Notes: a model not told the origin generated them from the sequence alone. A stretch of 64,000 nt of DNA from Paraburkholderia phenoliruptrix (GCF_019511605.1 NZ_JAEUAV010000007.1:186001-250000), one strand, 5' to 3'. Positions 11,760-20,679 are shown, counted from the stretch's first letter. Numbers and translations: made by a program.

Positions 11760-13381
11760 CGCTGTGCTCCAACGACGACCGCCGGCACCGAAGTCTGCGG
11801 CAGTTTCAGCAATTGGAAGATCGGCACGCTGTAGTTGACGACGGTCAGGCCAATCATCAGCGCCACCCACAAGCCGAAGGTGTTGAGTGCGGCCGGCACG
11901 CGTTCCACCGGATGCACGGGGCTCGCAAACCGGAAACCCTGTTGCGCAACCGCAGGTCCGAATTGCGACTTCGCCAGAATGTAGATGAAGAGCGCGCCCG
12001 AAACGACGAGTATGAGGCCGCCCACCGCCGACATGCCGACCCAGAACGCCTGCGCTTCGAGGCCCGGCATCTGGTAGTCGTAGTAGGCCATGCGACGCGG
12101 CGCGCCGAGCAGGCCGACGTAATGCCACGGCAGCGTGACCACGAGCATGCCAACGAACCACAGCCACAACTGGGTGCGCACGAGCTTCAGCGAAACGATG
12201 GCGCGGCCCGTCAGTTGCGGCCACAGTTCATAGGCAATCGCGAAGTACATGATCACGATCGCACCGCCGAAGATCAGATGGAAGTGCCCCGTGACCCACT
12301 GCGTGTTGTGCACCGTGGTGTTCAGCTGATAGCTCATGTTGATCAGGCCGCCTGCGCCGCCGAGCCCGAGCATGACGAACGAGAACGCAACCACGAGCAT
12401 CATCGGGTTTTGCCAGGGCAAGGCTGTGAGCCAGCCGAACGCCCCTTTGCCGCCGCGCAGCCGTCCAGCAATCTCCACCGACGCGCAGATCGTGAACACG
12501 GTCAGCAGGGTGGGCACGGAAACCATGCCGGTGAAAACCGCGTGCAGGAATTTGAAGCCCGAGCCGACTTGCGGGTCTGCAAACAGATGGTGAATGCCGA
12601 TCGGCATTGCGAACACGAGAAACAGAATGAACGAGACGCGCGCCATCGAATCGCTGTAAAGCCGTCCGCCGATTGCGCGCGGCACGAGCGTGTAGTAAGC
12701 GATATAGGCGGGAATCAGCCAGAAGTAGACGATGGCGTGCAGCGTCCACGAGAACAGCACGCGCGACAGGCCGGCGTCGATCGTATTCTTCAGGCCGAAC
12801 GCGACCGGCAGGATCTGCAACAGGATTTCGAGCGCCGCGCCAACGGCGGTCCACGCCCACAGATAGGCGCCGGCGACATTGGCGAACATCGCGAGCGGCA
12901 CGGGCTTGCCCGGGTTCGCGCGCCTCCAGATGCGCAGGTTCACGTGCATCAGCGCGACCCATATCCACGAGCCGACCACGACCAGCACGACGCCGAGATA
13001 ATAGAACGGACTACCGATCATCGGCGGATAGAAGGTGTAGAGCACCGAGGCCTTGCCGAGCGCCACGGGCACCATTGCCATCACCGCGCCGACCGTCAGC
13101 ATGATGAACGCGGCCCACGCCCATTTCAGTCCGGCAAGGCGCTGACCGAGTGCGAGCTCGACGATTGCGTAGCCAAAGCCCATCGACACCAGAGTCGGCA
13201 GCACGTATGCCATGACCGAGCCGTGCGCGGTCACGGAGCGGTAGTAGAGCTCGGGGTCGCCGATCCACGGGGCGAGGGGGCTGCGCACCAGCATCTGCCA
13301 CGCGCCGAGAAAGAGCGCGATGATGAACGCGATAAAGGCGAGCCAGAAATGTGCGAGAACGAGTCGCTTAGCGTGAAACAC
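11756..13381 (-). CDS. B-type (ba3-like) cytochrome c oxidase subunit I
   Basis: This 541-residue heme-copper oxidase core has about 13 membrane helices. Visible ligands are His in TAHGSV (low-spin heme), the CuB histidines in WTLHAIVYFW and GIHHLFADPQ, and the heme histidines in TGHFHLIFGG. The Tyr four residues after the first CuB His (HAIVY) matches the cross-linked Tyr of B-type oxidases. The usual Pro after that His (HPIVY in Thermus ba3) is Ala here. B-type enzymes have high oxygen affinity and reduced proton-pumping stoichiometry. The start overlaps the end of subunit II by 14 bases. Confidence 0.93.
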   Translation of the reverse strand: MFHAKRLVLAHFWLAFIAFIIALFLGAWQMLVRSPLAPWIGDPELYYRSVTAHGSVMAYVLPTLVSMGFGYAIVELALGQRLAGLKWAWAAFIMLTVGAVMAMVPVALGKASVLYTFYPPMIGSPFYYLGVVLVVVGSWIWVALMHVNLRIWRRANPGKPVPLAMFANVAGAYLWAWTAVGAALEILLQILPVAFGLKNTIDAGLSRVLFSWTLHAIVYFWLIPAYIAYYTLVPRAIGGRLYSDSMARVSFILFLVFAMPIGIHHLFADPQVGSGFKFLHAVFTGMVSVPTLLTVFTICASVEIAGRLRGGKGAFGWLTALPWQNPMMLVVAFSFVMLGLGGAGGLINMSYQLNTTVHNTQWVTGHFHLIFGGAIVIMYFAIAYELWPQLTGRAIVSLKLVRTQLWLWFVGMLVVTLPWHYVGLLGAPRRMAYYDYQMPGLEAQAFWVGMSAVGGLILVVSGALFIYILAKSQFGPAVAQQGFRFASPVHPVERVPAALNTFGLWVALMIGLTVVNYSVPIFQLLKLPQTSVPAVVVGAQR

Positions 13382-13949
13382 AGCTCAGCCTCCGTGATTG
13401 TCGTGCCTGTTCGAAGAAGGCCGCCTTGTCGATCACCTTCACGTGTGCCCACATGGCCTGATGACCGAAGCCGCAGAACTCGTGGCAGGGCATGGTGTGG
13501 TCGCCGGGCGCGTCGAAGCGCGTGTCGAGCGTGGCGACGTAGCCGGGCACGACCATGGTGTTGATGTTGGTGTCCGTAATCAGCAGGCCGTGCACGACGT
13601 CCGCGCTCGTCGCGCGAATCGTGATGGGCGTGTCAGCCGGTACGAGCAGACACTGTGGCGTGAATGAATACTGCTGCGCGATGAAACGCACCACCACCGA
13701 GCCGTCCGGCTCGACGGCGCTGCCGAGATTGTCTTCGACGAATTCGCCCGAGAGTTGCAGCCGCGACGGGTCGATGGTTTCCACGCGTGACGGCGGCATC
13801 ATCGCCCAGTGCAATCCGGAGAACACGATCACGGCGAGCATCAGCAGGATCAGCGCGCTCACGAAGATCGCCCAGCGGCGTTCGGCGCGGGCGGCGACTG
13901 CGTGGCCGCTGCCTGGCGGGTGTTGGGATTCGGGGGAATGAGTGGACAT
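13368..13949 (-). CDS. Cytochrome c oxidase subunit II with CuA site (ba3-type)
   Basis: This 193-residue protein has one N-terminal membrane helix (about 27-50) and a periplasmic cupredoxin domain. The CuA centre is complete: His in DVVHGLLI, then CHEFCGFGHQAM carrying both Cys, the second His and the Met. This resembles the Thermus ba3 subunit II pattern (CNQYCGLGHQNM). It receives electrons from the c-type cytochromes encoded on either side. The gene overlaps subunit I and begins two bases after the stop of a tiny membrane gene. Confidence 0.93.
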   Translation of the reverse strand: MSTHSPESQHPPGSGHAVAARAERRWAIFVSALILLMLAVIVFSGLHWAMMPPSRVETIDPSRLQLSGEFVEDNLGSAVEPDGSVVVRFIAQQYSFTPQCLLVPADTPITIRATSADVVHGLLITDTNINTMVVPGYVATLDTRFDAPGDHTMPCHEFCGFGHQAMWAHVKVIDKAAFFEQARQSRRLSCVSR

Positions 13950-13951
13950 GA

Positions 13952-14128
13952 TCAGTGCACGACGCCGCGCGGCAGGAACACGAGGAAATAGAAGGCAAAC
14001 CAGATCGCCATGACGATCAGCGTGGCGACGCCCGCCACGGCAACCGCGCCGTGCGGACCGGCGGCCACCACGCGCTCGAGCTCTTCTTCCGTGGACGGAC
14101 GCGCGCGGCGCGTTTCGTTCGCTTCCAT
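13952..14128 (-). CDS. Small single-helix oxidase subunit (subunit IIa-like)
   Basis: A 58-residue open frame fills the gap between the tri-heme cytochrome and subunit II. It begins MEANETRRARPSTEEELERV, followed by one hydrophobic helix of about 20 residues (AVAVAGVATLIVMAIWFAFY) and a short end FLPRGVVH. Its stop is two bases from the subunit II start. Size, single helix and position match the subunit IIa/CoxA-like peptides that accompany B-type oxidases. No ribosome site stronger than AGAAGCC is seen. Assignment rests on position and topology, not sequence identity. Confidence 0.7.
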   Translation of the reverse strand: MEANETRRARPSTEEELERVVAAGPHGAVAVAGVATLIVMAIWFAFYFLVFLPRGVVH

Positions 14129-14179
14129 TTCAAGGCTTCTCCAGGTTCCGATGCAGCGGGGGTAGCGGCCGCCGTGTCG

Positions 14180-15523
14180 TTAATGCAGCGGTGCGTTACG
14201 CAGTTCGTTGACCTCGTGCGCGGTCACGGGCTTGCCGTGATTGCCCCACGCGGTGCGGATGTAGGTGACGACGGCGGCAGCCTCGGTGTCGTTCAGTTCC
14301 TGCGCAAAAGGCGGCATGCCATAGGGCTCCGGATTGCGCTTCGTGCCGGGCGGGAAGCCGCCGTTCAGCACGATGCGGATCGGGTTGACCGCGGAGTCCA
14401 TTTCTATCGACTGGTTGCCTGCGAGCGGCGGATAGTGCTGCAACTGGCCCTCGCCCTTCGCGCCGTGACACAGCGCGCACTTGTCGCCGTAGATCTTTTC
14501 GCCGAGCGCGAACAGGTTGGTGTCGGTGGCTGCACTCGGGCCGGTCTTGCGGCCGCTGTTGTCAGGCAGCGTTTTCAGATACTCGGCCATTGCCCTGACG
14601 TCTTCGTCGGTCATGTATTGCAGGCTGTGATACGTGACCTCGGCCATCGGGCCATAGACGGCGCCGCGGTCCGAAATCCCCGCTTGCAGCAGATCGACGA
14701 TGTCCTTGATGCTCCAGTCGCCGAGGCCGCCGTCCTTGTCGGACGTGAGCGAGGGCGCGTACCAGTTTTGCACCGGAATCAGCCCGCCGGCAAACTGCTC
14801 GCTTTGCGACGAGCCGCCCAACATGTTGATCTTCGTGTGGCACATCGTGCAGTGCCCGAGCCCTTCGACGAGATAGGCCCCGCGGTTCCATTCGACCGAG
14901 CGGGTCGGATCTGGCTTGAATTCGCCCTCGCGGAAATACAGCGTGCGCCAGCCGTACAGCAATTTGCGCTGGTTGTACGGAAAACGCAGCGTGTGCTTGC
15001 GATTCGCCTCCCGCACCGGTTCGACGGATTTGAGGTAGGCGAAGATCGCGTCCGAGTCCTCACGTGTGACCTTGGTGTACTGCGCGATCGGCATTGCGGG
15101 ATAGAGCAGGTTGTCCTCGGGCGTGATGCCGGTGCGCATCATGCGGAAGAAGGCCTCCTCGCTCCATGTGCCGATGCCGTATTGCGCGTCCGGCGTGATG
15201 TTCGGCGAATAGAGCGTGCCGAACGGCGTTTCCATCGCGAGGCCGCCCGCGAACAGCTTGCCGCGCGGCGCAGTGTGACATGCGACGCAGTCGCCCGCGC
15301 GCGCAAGATACTCGCCGCGTTTGACGATGTCCGGGCGGGTGTCGGTGGAAGCGCTGGATTTAACCGGCTGCACTTTCTCGGCTGCACGTGCTTCGGCGAC
15401 CAGCAGCGGCGATGGGGCATGCATGCGGGCGAGCAGTGCGCTACCGGTCACGAGCGCGACAGCGACCAACAAAGGCAAGCGGCGACGCGTCAGCAGGCGG
15501 GTAGAACGAAGTAGCGATTTCAT
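14180..15523 (-). CDS. Tri-heme c-type cytochrome (alcohol/gluconate dehydrogenase cytochrome subunit family)
   Basis: This 447-residue exported protein has a Sec signal peptide (RRRLPLLVAVALVTGSALLA) and three heme sites: CVACH, CTMCH and CALCH. Motifs such as RGEYLARAGDCVACHTAP and the order of domains match the cytochrome subunit of membrane alcohol or gluconate dehydrogenases. No dehydrogenase gene lies nearby; instead the gene is in the middle of an oxidase operon. It therefore probably works as an electron donor to the oxidase. The ATG overlaps the stop of the preceding cytochrome (ATGA). Confidence 0.9.
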   Translation of the reverse strand: MKSLLRSTRLLTRRRLPLLVAVALVTGSALLARMHAPSPLLVAEARAAEKVQPVKSSASTDTRPDIVKRGEYLARAGDCVACHTAPRGKLFAGGLAMETPFGTLYSPNITPDAQYGIGTWSEEAFFRMMRTGITPEDNLLYPAMPIAQYTKVTREDSDAIFAYLKSVEPVREANRKHTLRFPYNQRKLLYGWRTLYFREGEFKPDPTRSVEWNRGAYLVEGLGHCTMCHTKINMLGGSSQSEQFAGGLIPVQNWYAPSLTSDKDGGLGDWSIKDIVDLLQAGISDRGAVYGPMAEVTYHSLQYMTDEDVRAMAEYLKTLPDNSGRKTGPSAATDTNLFALGEKIYGDKCALCHGAKGEGQLQHYPPLAGNQSIEMDSAVNPIRIVLNGGFPPGTKRNPEPYGMPPFAQELNDTEAAAVVTYIRTAWGNHGKPVTAHEVNELRNAPLH

Positions 15524-16236
15524 TGCGGTTGGCTCCCGCATGCGAGAGGCAAGCGCTTCGCCGATTCCGGCGCGGGCCGCGGGTCGGATGGACGCGGTTG
15601 CCGCGCAAGCCACGTGGAGACGGCGGTGATGTCCTTGTCGGTGAGCTTCACGGCAATCGAGCGCATGCAGTCCGGCGCGAGCGCATGGCGGGTGCCCGAG
15701 CGCCATGTGCCCATCTGCCCGGCGATATAACTGGCATGCAGACCGAGCAGGCCAGGAATGCCCGGCTGCTGACCGGTCATGCGCTCGCCGTGACACGCGA
15801 TACACGCGGGAATCTTGCGCGCCGGGTCGCCCTGCTGCACGAGCCGCTGACCCGCGGCAAGCACGGCCGGCGTGACGTCGGATTGATCGGCATTCGGATA
15901 GGGCGGCTGAAGGTCAGCGAAATACTGGCTGATCTTGCGCAGGTACTCGTCCGGCAGAAAGGCGACCAGATAACCCATTGGCGGATAGGTGCGGCCGCCG
16001 TCGCGAAATGCGGTTAGCTGATTGAACAGATACTCGGCGGGCTTGCCCGCGATGCGTGGAAAATAATCGTTGTTCAAGCCTTGACCTTGCACGCCGTGGC
16101 ACGAGGTACAGGCGCGCACGCGTTCGTCCATGGCCGAAGGCATGGCTGCCGCCACGGCACCGGCCGCGAGCGCGGTGCCGCTCCACAATATGTGAAGCAC
16201 GAACACAACGGCAAATCCCAAAGCTCTACGATGCAC
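15520..16236 (-). CDS. Di-heme cytochrome c4-like protein, first gene of the oxidase operon
   Basis: This 238-residue periplasmic protein has a signal peptide (AVVFVLHILWSGTALAAG) and two tandem cytochrome c domains with sites CTSCH and CIACH, as in cytochrome c4. It is the first of six overlapping or closely spaced genes (16236 down to 10950) encoding a cytochrome oxidase chain. An FNR-type box lies about 210 bases upstream. Function in electron delivery to the oxidase is inferred from the operon. Confidence 0.88.
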   Translation of the reverse strand: MHRRALGFAVVFVLHILWSGTALAAGAVAAAMPSAMDERVRACTSCHGVQGQGLNNDYFPRIAGKPAEYLFNQLTAFRDGGRTYPPMGYLVAFLPDEYLRKISQYFADLQPPYPNADQSDVTPAVLAAGQRLVQQGDPARKIPACIACHGERMTGQQPGIPGLLGLHASYIAGQMGTWRSGTRHALAPDCMRSIAVKLTDKDITAVSTWLARQPRPSDPRPAPESAKRLPLACGSQPQ

Positions 16237-16662
16237 GTCGGGCCTCGCTGGGGAACGTTCTTTTATAGGTTCTGCTTCAGCTGCATATCAGGCTGGATCG
16301 TGTTCCAGACGTGATATGCCACGCACAAGCTGCTTTACCGCTTTCTCGACTTTCTCTATGACGGCAGCTTCAGACTGACAGTGTCGGATAGCAAACGGAA
16401 GCTTATTCTGGATGGCAAAAGCTGATTCGCCATGGCAAAGCAATTGCTTGATCGAGATCAAGCGCGCTCGTGAATGCGCTGCGGCGCGGCAGCAGTTGCA
16501 CGGCCTGATCGATGCCGGATTGCATAATGGTCCGGAGGCAGGTTGCATGGGTTCGTTGATTCGTCTCTGACCATCATAGATGCGGTTCAACGTGCTTTCA
16601 ACATCTCGATTAACGAGGCATGCCAATAAGCATTGGCCTGCGAATGTGATCTTTTGATGTAC
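16237..16662. other. Upstream region of the oxidase operon
   Basis: This 426-base region holds the FNR-type box and presumably the operon promoter. A minus-strand open frame (16288-16626, 112 codons) crosses it, but its composition is not protein-like and the operator lies inside it. I do not call it a gene. Confidence 0.5.
16448..16461. promoter_or_regulatory. FNR/Anr-type operator
   Basis: TTGAT-CGAG-ATCAA is a perfect match to the FNR/Anr/DNR consensus TTGATNNNNATCAA. It lies about 210 bases upstream of the first oxidase-operon gene. Class II activation (box centred at -41.5) would put the transcript start near 16413 and leave a leader of about 175 bases. A good -10 is not obvious at the predicted place. 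Confidence 0.65.
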
Positions 16663-17550
16663 TCAACTGAATAGGCGCGTCAACGCTGTGCGCGCATTGC
16701 TCACCTGTTCGCTCTCGCCAATGCGGCCAGGCAATAGATGAAATTCGACGGCCGGCAACGAAGGCAAGCCGATGCCGGGTGGGCACGCCGCCACGCCCGC
16801 ACCAATGGACGACTCATTCAGACACGAAATGCCTAGCCCGGCCTTCAGCGCAAGTTGCAACCCGGCCACGCCCGAGGCGGAGTGCGATACCACATAGGGC
16901 ACCTTGTTTTCGTCGAGCAGCTTGACGACAAAGCGCTGCAACTGGCAACTCGCGGGCAACAGCACAAGCTGATAGGGGGCGGTCGGCCGTGGGCTCGCGT
17001 CGGCGGCGCTCACCCACAAGAGCTTCTCGCGCCGCACCACGGTGCCCTGCACGCTGCCGCGCGCGGCCGGTGCATTCGGCTTACCGGCAACGAGCCGCAA
17101 CGACAGGCCGATGTCGAACGACGCGTCGTCGCCGGCCTGGCTGTCGATCACCGCACTCGGCAATACGGTGACATGCAGCTTGAGCCGCGGATGCTGCTCC
17201 GAAAACGTCTTGAGGATGCGGGCCACGTCGTGGGGGCGGTAGTAGTCCGTGACGGCAATGCGCAACTCGCCGTCGAGCAAGCGGCCTTGCAGGTCTTCGA
17301 ACGCCGCTTCGTTCATCGCGATGATGCGTCGCGCGTGTTCGAGCAGACGGCTGCCGGCGGGCGTGGCGCTCACGCCCTGCTTGCTGCGCACGAAGAGCGG
17401 CTGGCCGGCGCGCTCTTCGAGCTTCTTCAACTGCTCACTCACCGACGACTGCGATAGAAACACGCGTTCCGCCCCTGCCGAAACGCTGCCGGAATCGGCG
17501 ACGGCGACAAAGGTCCGCAACTGCGCGAGGTCGAATCCGCGTTGGCTCAT
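16663..17550 (-). CDS. LysR family transcriptional regulator (LrhA-like)
   Basis: This 295-residue regulator has an N-terminal winged helix (AQLRTFVAVADSGSVSAGAE...SQSSVSEQLKKLE) and a C-terminal periplasmic-binding-type effector domain. The N-terminus and the spacing of later blocks resemble the LrhA/HexA subgroup. It is transcribed divergently from the MFS gene at 17646, with 95 bases between starts, the usual layout of a LysR protein and its target. Effector and target are inferred from position only. Confidence 0.9.
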   Translation of the reverse strand: MSQRGFDLAQLRTFVAVADSGSVSAGAERVFLSQSSVSEQLKKLEERAGQPLFVRSKQGVSATPAGSRLLEHARRIIAMNEAAFEDLQGRLLDGELRIAVTDYYRPHDVARILKTFSEQHPRLKLHVTVLPSAVIDSQAGDDASFDIGLSLRLVAGKPNAPAARGSVQGTVVRREKLLWVSAADASPRPTAPYQLVLLPASCQLQRFVVKLLDENKVPYVVSHSASGVAGLQLALKAGLGISCLNESSIGAGVAACPPGIGLPSLPAVEFHLLPGRIGESEQVSNARTALTRLFS

Positions 17551-17645
17551 GTTTCGGTTAGTCCGATGGCTGCTATCTAAACTTCCGGCTTTTCCGATGA
17601 AAGTGGCCGCCGTAGCATACCCCCGAAATCATCGCGGAGGAAAGC

Positions 17646-19046
17646 ATGGAAAATGGATTAACGGCAAGCCGCCTGATGGCACGCAGCCGCCCGGCGAGCC
17701 ACAGGTGGAAAGTGCTGGGCGTGGGCTTCGCGGCGAACGCGAGCTTTTCAGCGGCGTTCTCGGGCATTCCGATGACCGCTGTGTATCTGCGCTCCGGCTA
17801 TCACCTTGGCAACGACGGCTTGGGCTTCGTGCTCGGCATGCTCGGTCTGGGCATTGCGGTGAGCGAACTGCCGTGGGGGCTGCTGACGGACCGTTGGGGA
17901 GACCGTCGCGTGTTGCTGTTGGGGCTTCTTTCGACGGCAGCAGCGCTCGCCGGCCTCGCAGCCTTTGCCGCGCCGTTCTGCTCGTATGTGCCTCACGTCG
18001 CGACGCTTGCGCTCGGTTTGCTGCTCGTCGGGCTGCTCGGTGGCAGTGTCAACGGCTCGAGTGGTCGCGCGGTGATGGCATGGTTTCAGGAAGGAGAGCG
18101 CGGGCTGGCGATGAGCATTCGTCAAACGGCGGTGCCCGCGGGCGGCGGACTTGGCGCGCTGCTGTTGCCCGTGCTGGCGGCCAGGTTTGGCTTCGTGAGT
18201 GTGTATGCGGTGCTGGCGCTGGCTTGTGCGATTACGGCGGCGTTTGCCTGGCAATGGCTGCATGAGCCTACGCAAAGTGAGCCTCGCGAGACGCGCGTGG
18301 GCGTTGAAGGCGAGGGGCCTCCCGCGCCGCGCAGGATGAGTGCTGAGAAGGTGGTGAGCGGCGCGCATGCTGCGCGCGTCCCTGATGCGGCACGCGAACG
18401 CCACGCGCGCACGCGCTCGCCGCTGCGCGAGATGGGAATCTGGCGCGTCGCGCTTGCAGCCGGCGCGCTGTGCGTGCCGCAGCTTGCGGTCGTGACCTTT
18501 GGCACTGTGTTCCTGCATGACTTCGGCCACGCCAATGTGTTGCTGATCAGCATCGCAATGGCCGCAGTGCAGATCGGCGCCGGCATTGCGCGGGTATGGA
18601 GCGGCAGGTGGACCGACCGGCGCGGCAATCGGCGCGCCTACATGCGCGGCTGCAGCCTGCTGACGGCGGTGCTGTTCGCCGCGCTCGCGCTTGCGACCGC
18701 AGTCTCCGGAATGCAGCACGCCGCGGTCACGACAATCACGTGGCTGCTCGCGTCGATGACCGTGCTCGGCGGCGTTAGCGCGTCAGCATGGCACGGCGTG
18801 GCATTCACCGAACTCGCGACGCTCGCGGGCACGAAGCGCGCGGGCACTGCGCTGGCAATCGGCAATACCTGTGTTTTCCTCACGCTTTTTTTGACGCCGC
18901 TTGCCATCCCGCCGCTGCTATCGCTCGGCTCATGGCCATTGGTGTGGGCGGTGGCCAGCGTCAGCGCGCTCATCGCACTGCCGGTTTTCCCTCAACCGCC
19001 AGGTGCGGAACGCCCGCGCGTGAGTCACACCTGCGATGCGGGTTGA
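17646..19046 (+). CDS. MFS transporter
   Basis: This 466-residue major facilitator protein has about 12 membrane helices in two halves. Between them lies a long polar central loop (about residues 218-262) with many charged residues. The motif A region is GLLTDRWGDRRV, and helix 5 has SIRQTAVPAGGGLGALL. The ATG is preceded by GGAGGAAAGC, a good ribosome site. It is probably controlled by the divergent LysR regulator. The substrate is unknown. Confidence 0.88.
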   Translation: MENGLTASRLMARSRPASHRWKVLGVGFAANASFSAAFSGIPMTAVYLRSGYHLGNDGLGFVLGMLGLGIAVSELPWGLLTDRWGDRRVLLLGLLSTAAALAGLAAFAAPFCSYVPHVATLALGLLLVGLLGGSVNGSSGRAVMAWFQEGERGLAMSIRQTAVPAGGGLGALLLPVLAARFGFVSVYAVLALACAITAAFAWQWLHEPTQSEPRETRVGVEGEGPPAPRRMSAEKVVSGAHAARVPDAARERHARTRSPLREMGIWRVALAAGALCVPQLAVVTFGTVFLHDFGHANVLLISIAMAAVQIGAGIARVWSGRWTDRRGNRRAYMRGCSLLTAVLFAALALATAVSGMQHAAVTTITWLLASMTVLGGVSASAWHGVAFTELATLAGTKRAGTALAIGNTCVFLTLFLTPLAIPPLLSLGSWPLVWAVASVSALIALPVFPQPPGAERPRVSHTCDAG

Positions 19047-19120
19047 CGGGCGTCAACCGGGCTGACTGCGTCGACGTGTCGCCGGCCTGCGTGACTCTTG
19101 TCTGTATGTCGCGAATGCCA

Positions 19121-19145
19121 CGCCTGCCGGCATTAATGGCAGGCG
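19121..19145. repeat. Inverted repeat downstream of the MFS gene
   Basis: CGCCTGCC pairs with GGCAGGCG around a 9-base loop. It lacks a T run, so it is at best a weak or rho-assisted terminator. Confidence 0.4.
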
Positions 19146-19580
19146 GTTCGCCGCGCTAATCTCATCGCGCGAAATTCTCCCGAATTATTCAATTTGGATA
19201 TTCCGCTCTTTTATCGTCGACGGGCCGTACTTCAGGATGGCGAGCGGTTTCGATTTTGCCATGTGCCCGACGGTAATTTGTTGGCCGCGCCCTTCGCTCG
19301 CATCGAAAATCGTTGCCGACGGAATGTGTGTCGAATGTCTCAATCTGTTCATTTTCCGGAATAAATATTCTCACATTGGGCGCGCGTATTCCGAGCGAGG
19401 GTTCGAGTGATCCTCTCTTATCGCCGGGGTGCCGGTCCCAAGCAAACCGGCACCGCTTCATCCGCCCGCATCGTGCCGCACTGCCTACTTGCCATGCACG
19501 GCCGAGCCGACGTGCGAATTGCCGCAGTTGATCGGCCAGGCTGCCGGCATCGTCCGATGCGTCGGCGGCGTGCTTTCGCG

Positions 19581-19606
19581 GACGCTCGCAAGGCCGTGCG
19601 AGCGTC
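19581..19606. repeat. Inverted repeat in the noncoding region
   Basis: GACGCTCGCA and TGCGAGCGTC form a perfect 10-bp stem around a 6-base loop. There is no T run on either side. Its role is unknown. Confidence 0.5.
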
Positions 19607-19974
19607 TGCTTCGATCGACCGCTTGCACTGCTTCTGACAAGCCTGCGGTAGCCAATCGTCAGAATGTTTGCTGCAAACGGATTCATTGCGGAAATTGCCG
19701 CTGCTTCAAGGTGCCATCGCCGCACTGTTATTCGGCAAATTCACGATGCGTCCAAAACGCTTGGCTTTACTAACGGTCATGGTTTATTCTCATCCGTCTA
19801 GATTCACTGCGATTCTCATATATGTATCGGATATCTAAGCAATAATCGGATGGATGACGCAGGCTGTTTCGGATCGCTCTTATGTTTAATCCCGCCGGAA
19901 TGTTCAAAGATCGAGCAGGGCCAGTCGCCCGCGGGATGGTGAAGGGTAGTCAGGATATGGAAAAGAGGCAGACG

Positions 19975-20679
19975 ATGGGCGACACCGCTGAAGTAAGCAC
20001 GCCGGTCCGGGCGATCATCGCAGACGATCATCCGCTCGTGCTGTTGGCAATCGAAAATTTGATGAGCGGCTACCCGAACGTCGAGGTGGTCGGTCGCGCA
20101 GGCGACGCGACCGAACTGTTTGCCGAAGTCGAGCGAACCGGTTGCGACCTGGTAGTCATGGATCTATACATGCCAGGCGGCGCGGATGGCAATGGAATCG
20201 AAGCGGTGCGGCAGTTCCGCCAGCGTTATCCGAACGTGGCTCTCGTCGTTCTGACCATGGAAACCGAGGCCACAGCGCTGCAAAGCGTGATCTCCCTGGG
20301 CGTGCAGGCGCTCATCAGCAAGCGCGACCGCATCGATCTGATCCACGTGGCGGTCGTGACGGCGCTCGCGGGCGAATGCTATCTCGGCCCGGCCGTGCGC
20401 GCGGTGATTGCGGAGGCGACCGCTATGCAGCGGCTTGACTTCGTGCGCTCCGTATTGTCGCGGCGCGAGCTGGAAGTGTTCACTCAATATGCGTCAGGGC
20501 TTGGCGTCACCGAAATTGCGAGCCGGCTGGGGCGCAGCGTAAAGACGATCAGCGCTCAGAAGTGCACTGCCATGCGCAAGCTTGCGCTCAATAGCGACGC
20601 CGAGCTGTTCCGTTTCGCCGTGGAGCACGGCGTGGTATCCGAGGCGCGCACTGAAGGCCGTTGGCGTACGGGTACGTGA
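19975..20679 (+). CDS. RcsB/BvgA-like response regulator (NarL type)
   Basis: This 234-residue protein has a receiver domain (acidic pair in IIADDHP, phosphoacceptor Asp63 in VVMDLYMPGG, conserved Lys in ISKRD). A C-terminal LuxR/NarL helix-turn-helix (LSRRELEVFTQYASGLGVTE...KTISAQKCTAMRKL) follows. The final helix SAQKCTAMRKL resembles RcsB (SSQKKSAMMKL). I chose Met at 19975 because GAGGCAGACG precedes it and the receiver starts soon after; Mets at 19957 and 19882 are alternatives. It is followed by a second regulator of the same type, an aquaporin and a BvgS-like kinase, all on the same strand. Confidence 0.88.
   Translation: MGDTAEVSTPVRAIIADDHPLVLLAIENLMSGYPNVEVVGRAGDATELFAEVERTGCDLVVMDLYMPGGADGNGIEAVRQFRQRYPNVALVVLTMETEATALQSVISLGVQALISKRDRIDLIHVAVVTALAGECYLGPAVRAVIAEATAMQRLDFVRSVLSRRELEVFTQYASGLGVTEIASRLGRSVKTISAQKCTAMRKLALNSDAELFRFAVEHGVVSEARTEGRWRTGT

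Larger units (their letters stand above)
19047..19974. other. Long noncoding stretch before the response-regulator locus
   Basis: About 930 bases show no supportable gene. Parts (19160-19420 and 19770-19880) are visibly richer in A and T than the neighbours. Open frames here (for example 19189-19725 minus) have random-looking composition. It contains two inverted repeats and presumably the promoter of the regulator gene. A decayed gene remnant is possible but nothing is recognisable. Confidence 0.5.

Noticed and set aside
16288..16626. 112-codon minus-strand frame upstream of the oxidase operon
   Set aside because: It contains the FNR box, has no ribosome site and has an unlikely composition.
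19189..19725. 178-codon minus-strand frame in the long noncoding stretch
   Set aside because: Composition is random-looking, it crosses an AT-richer region and no motif or start signal was found.
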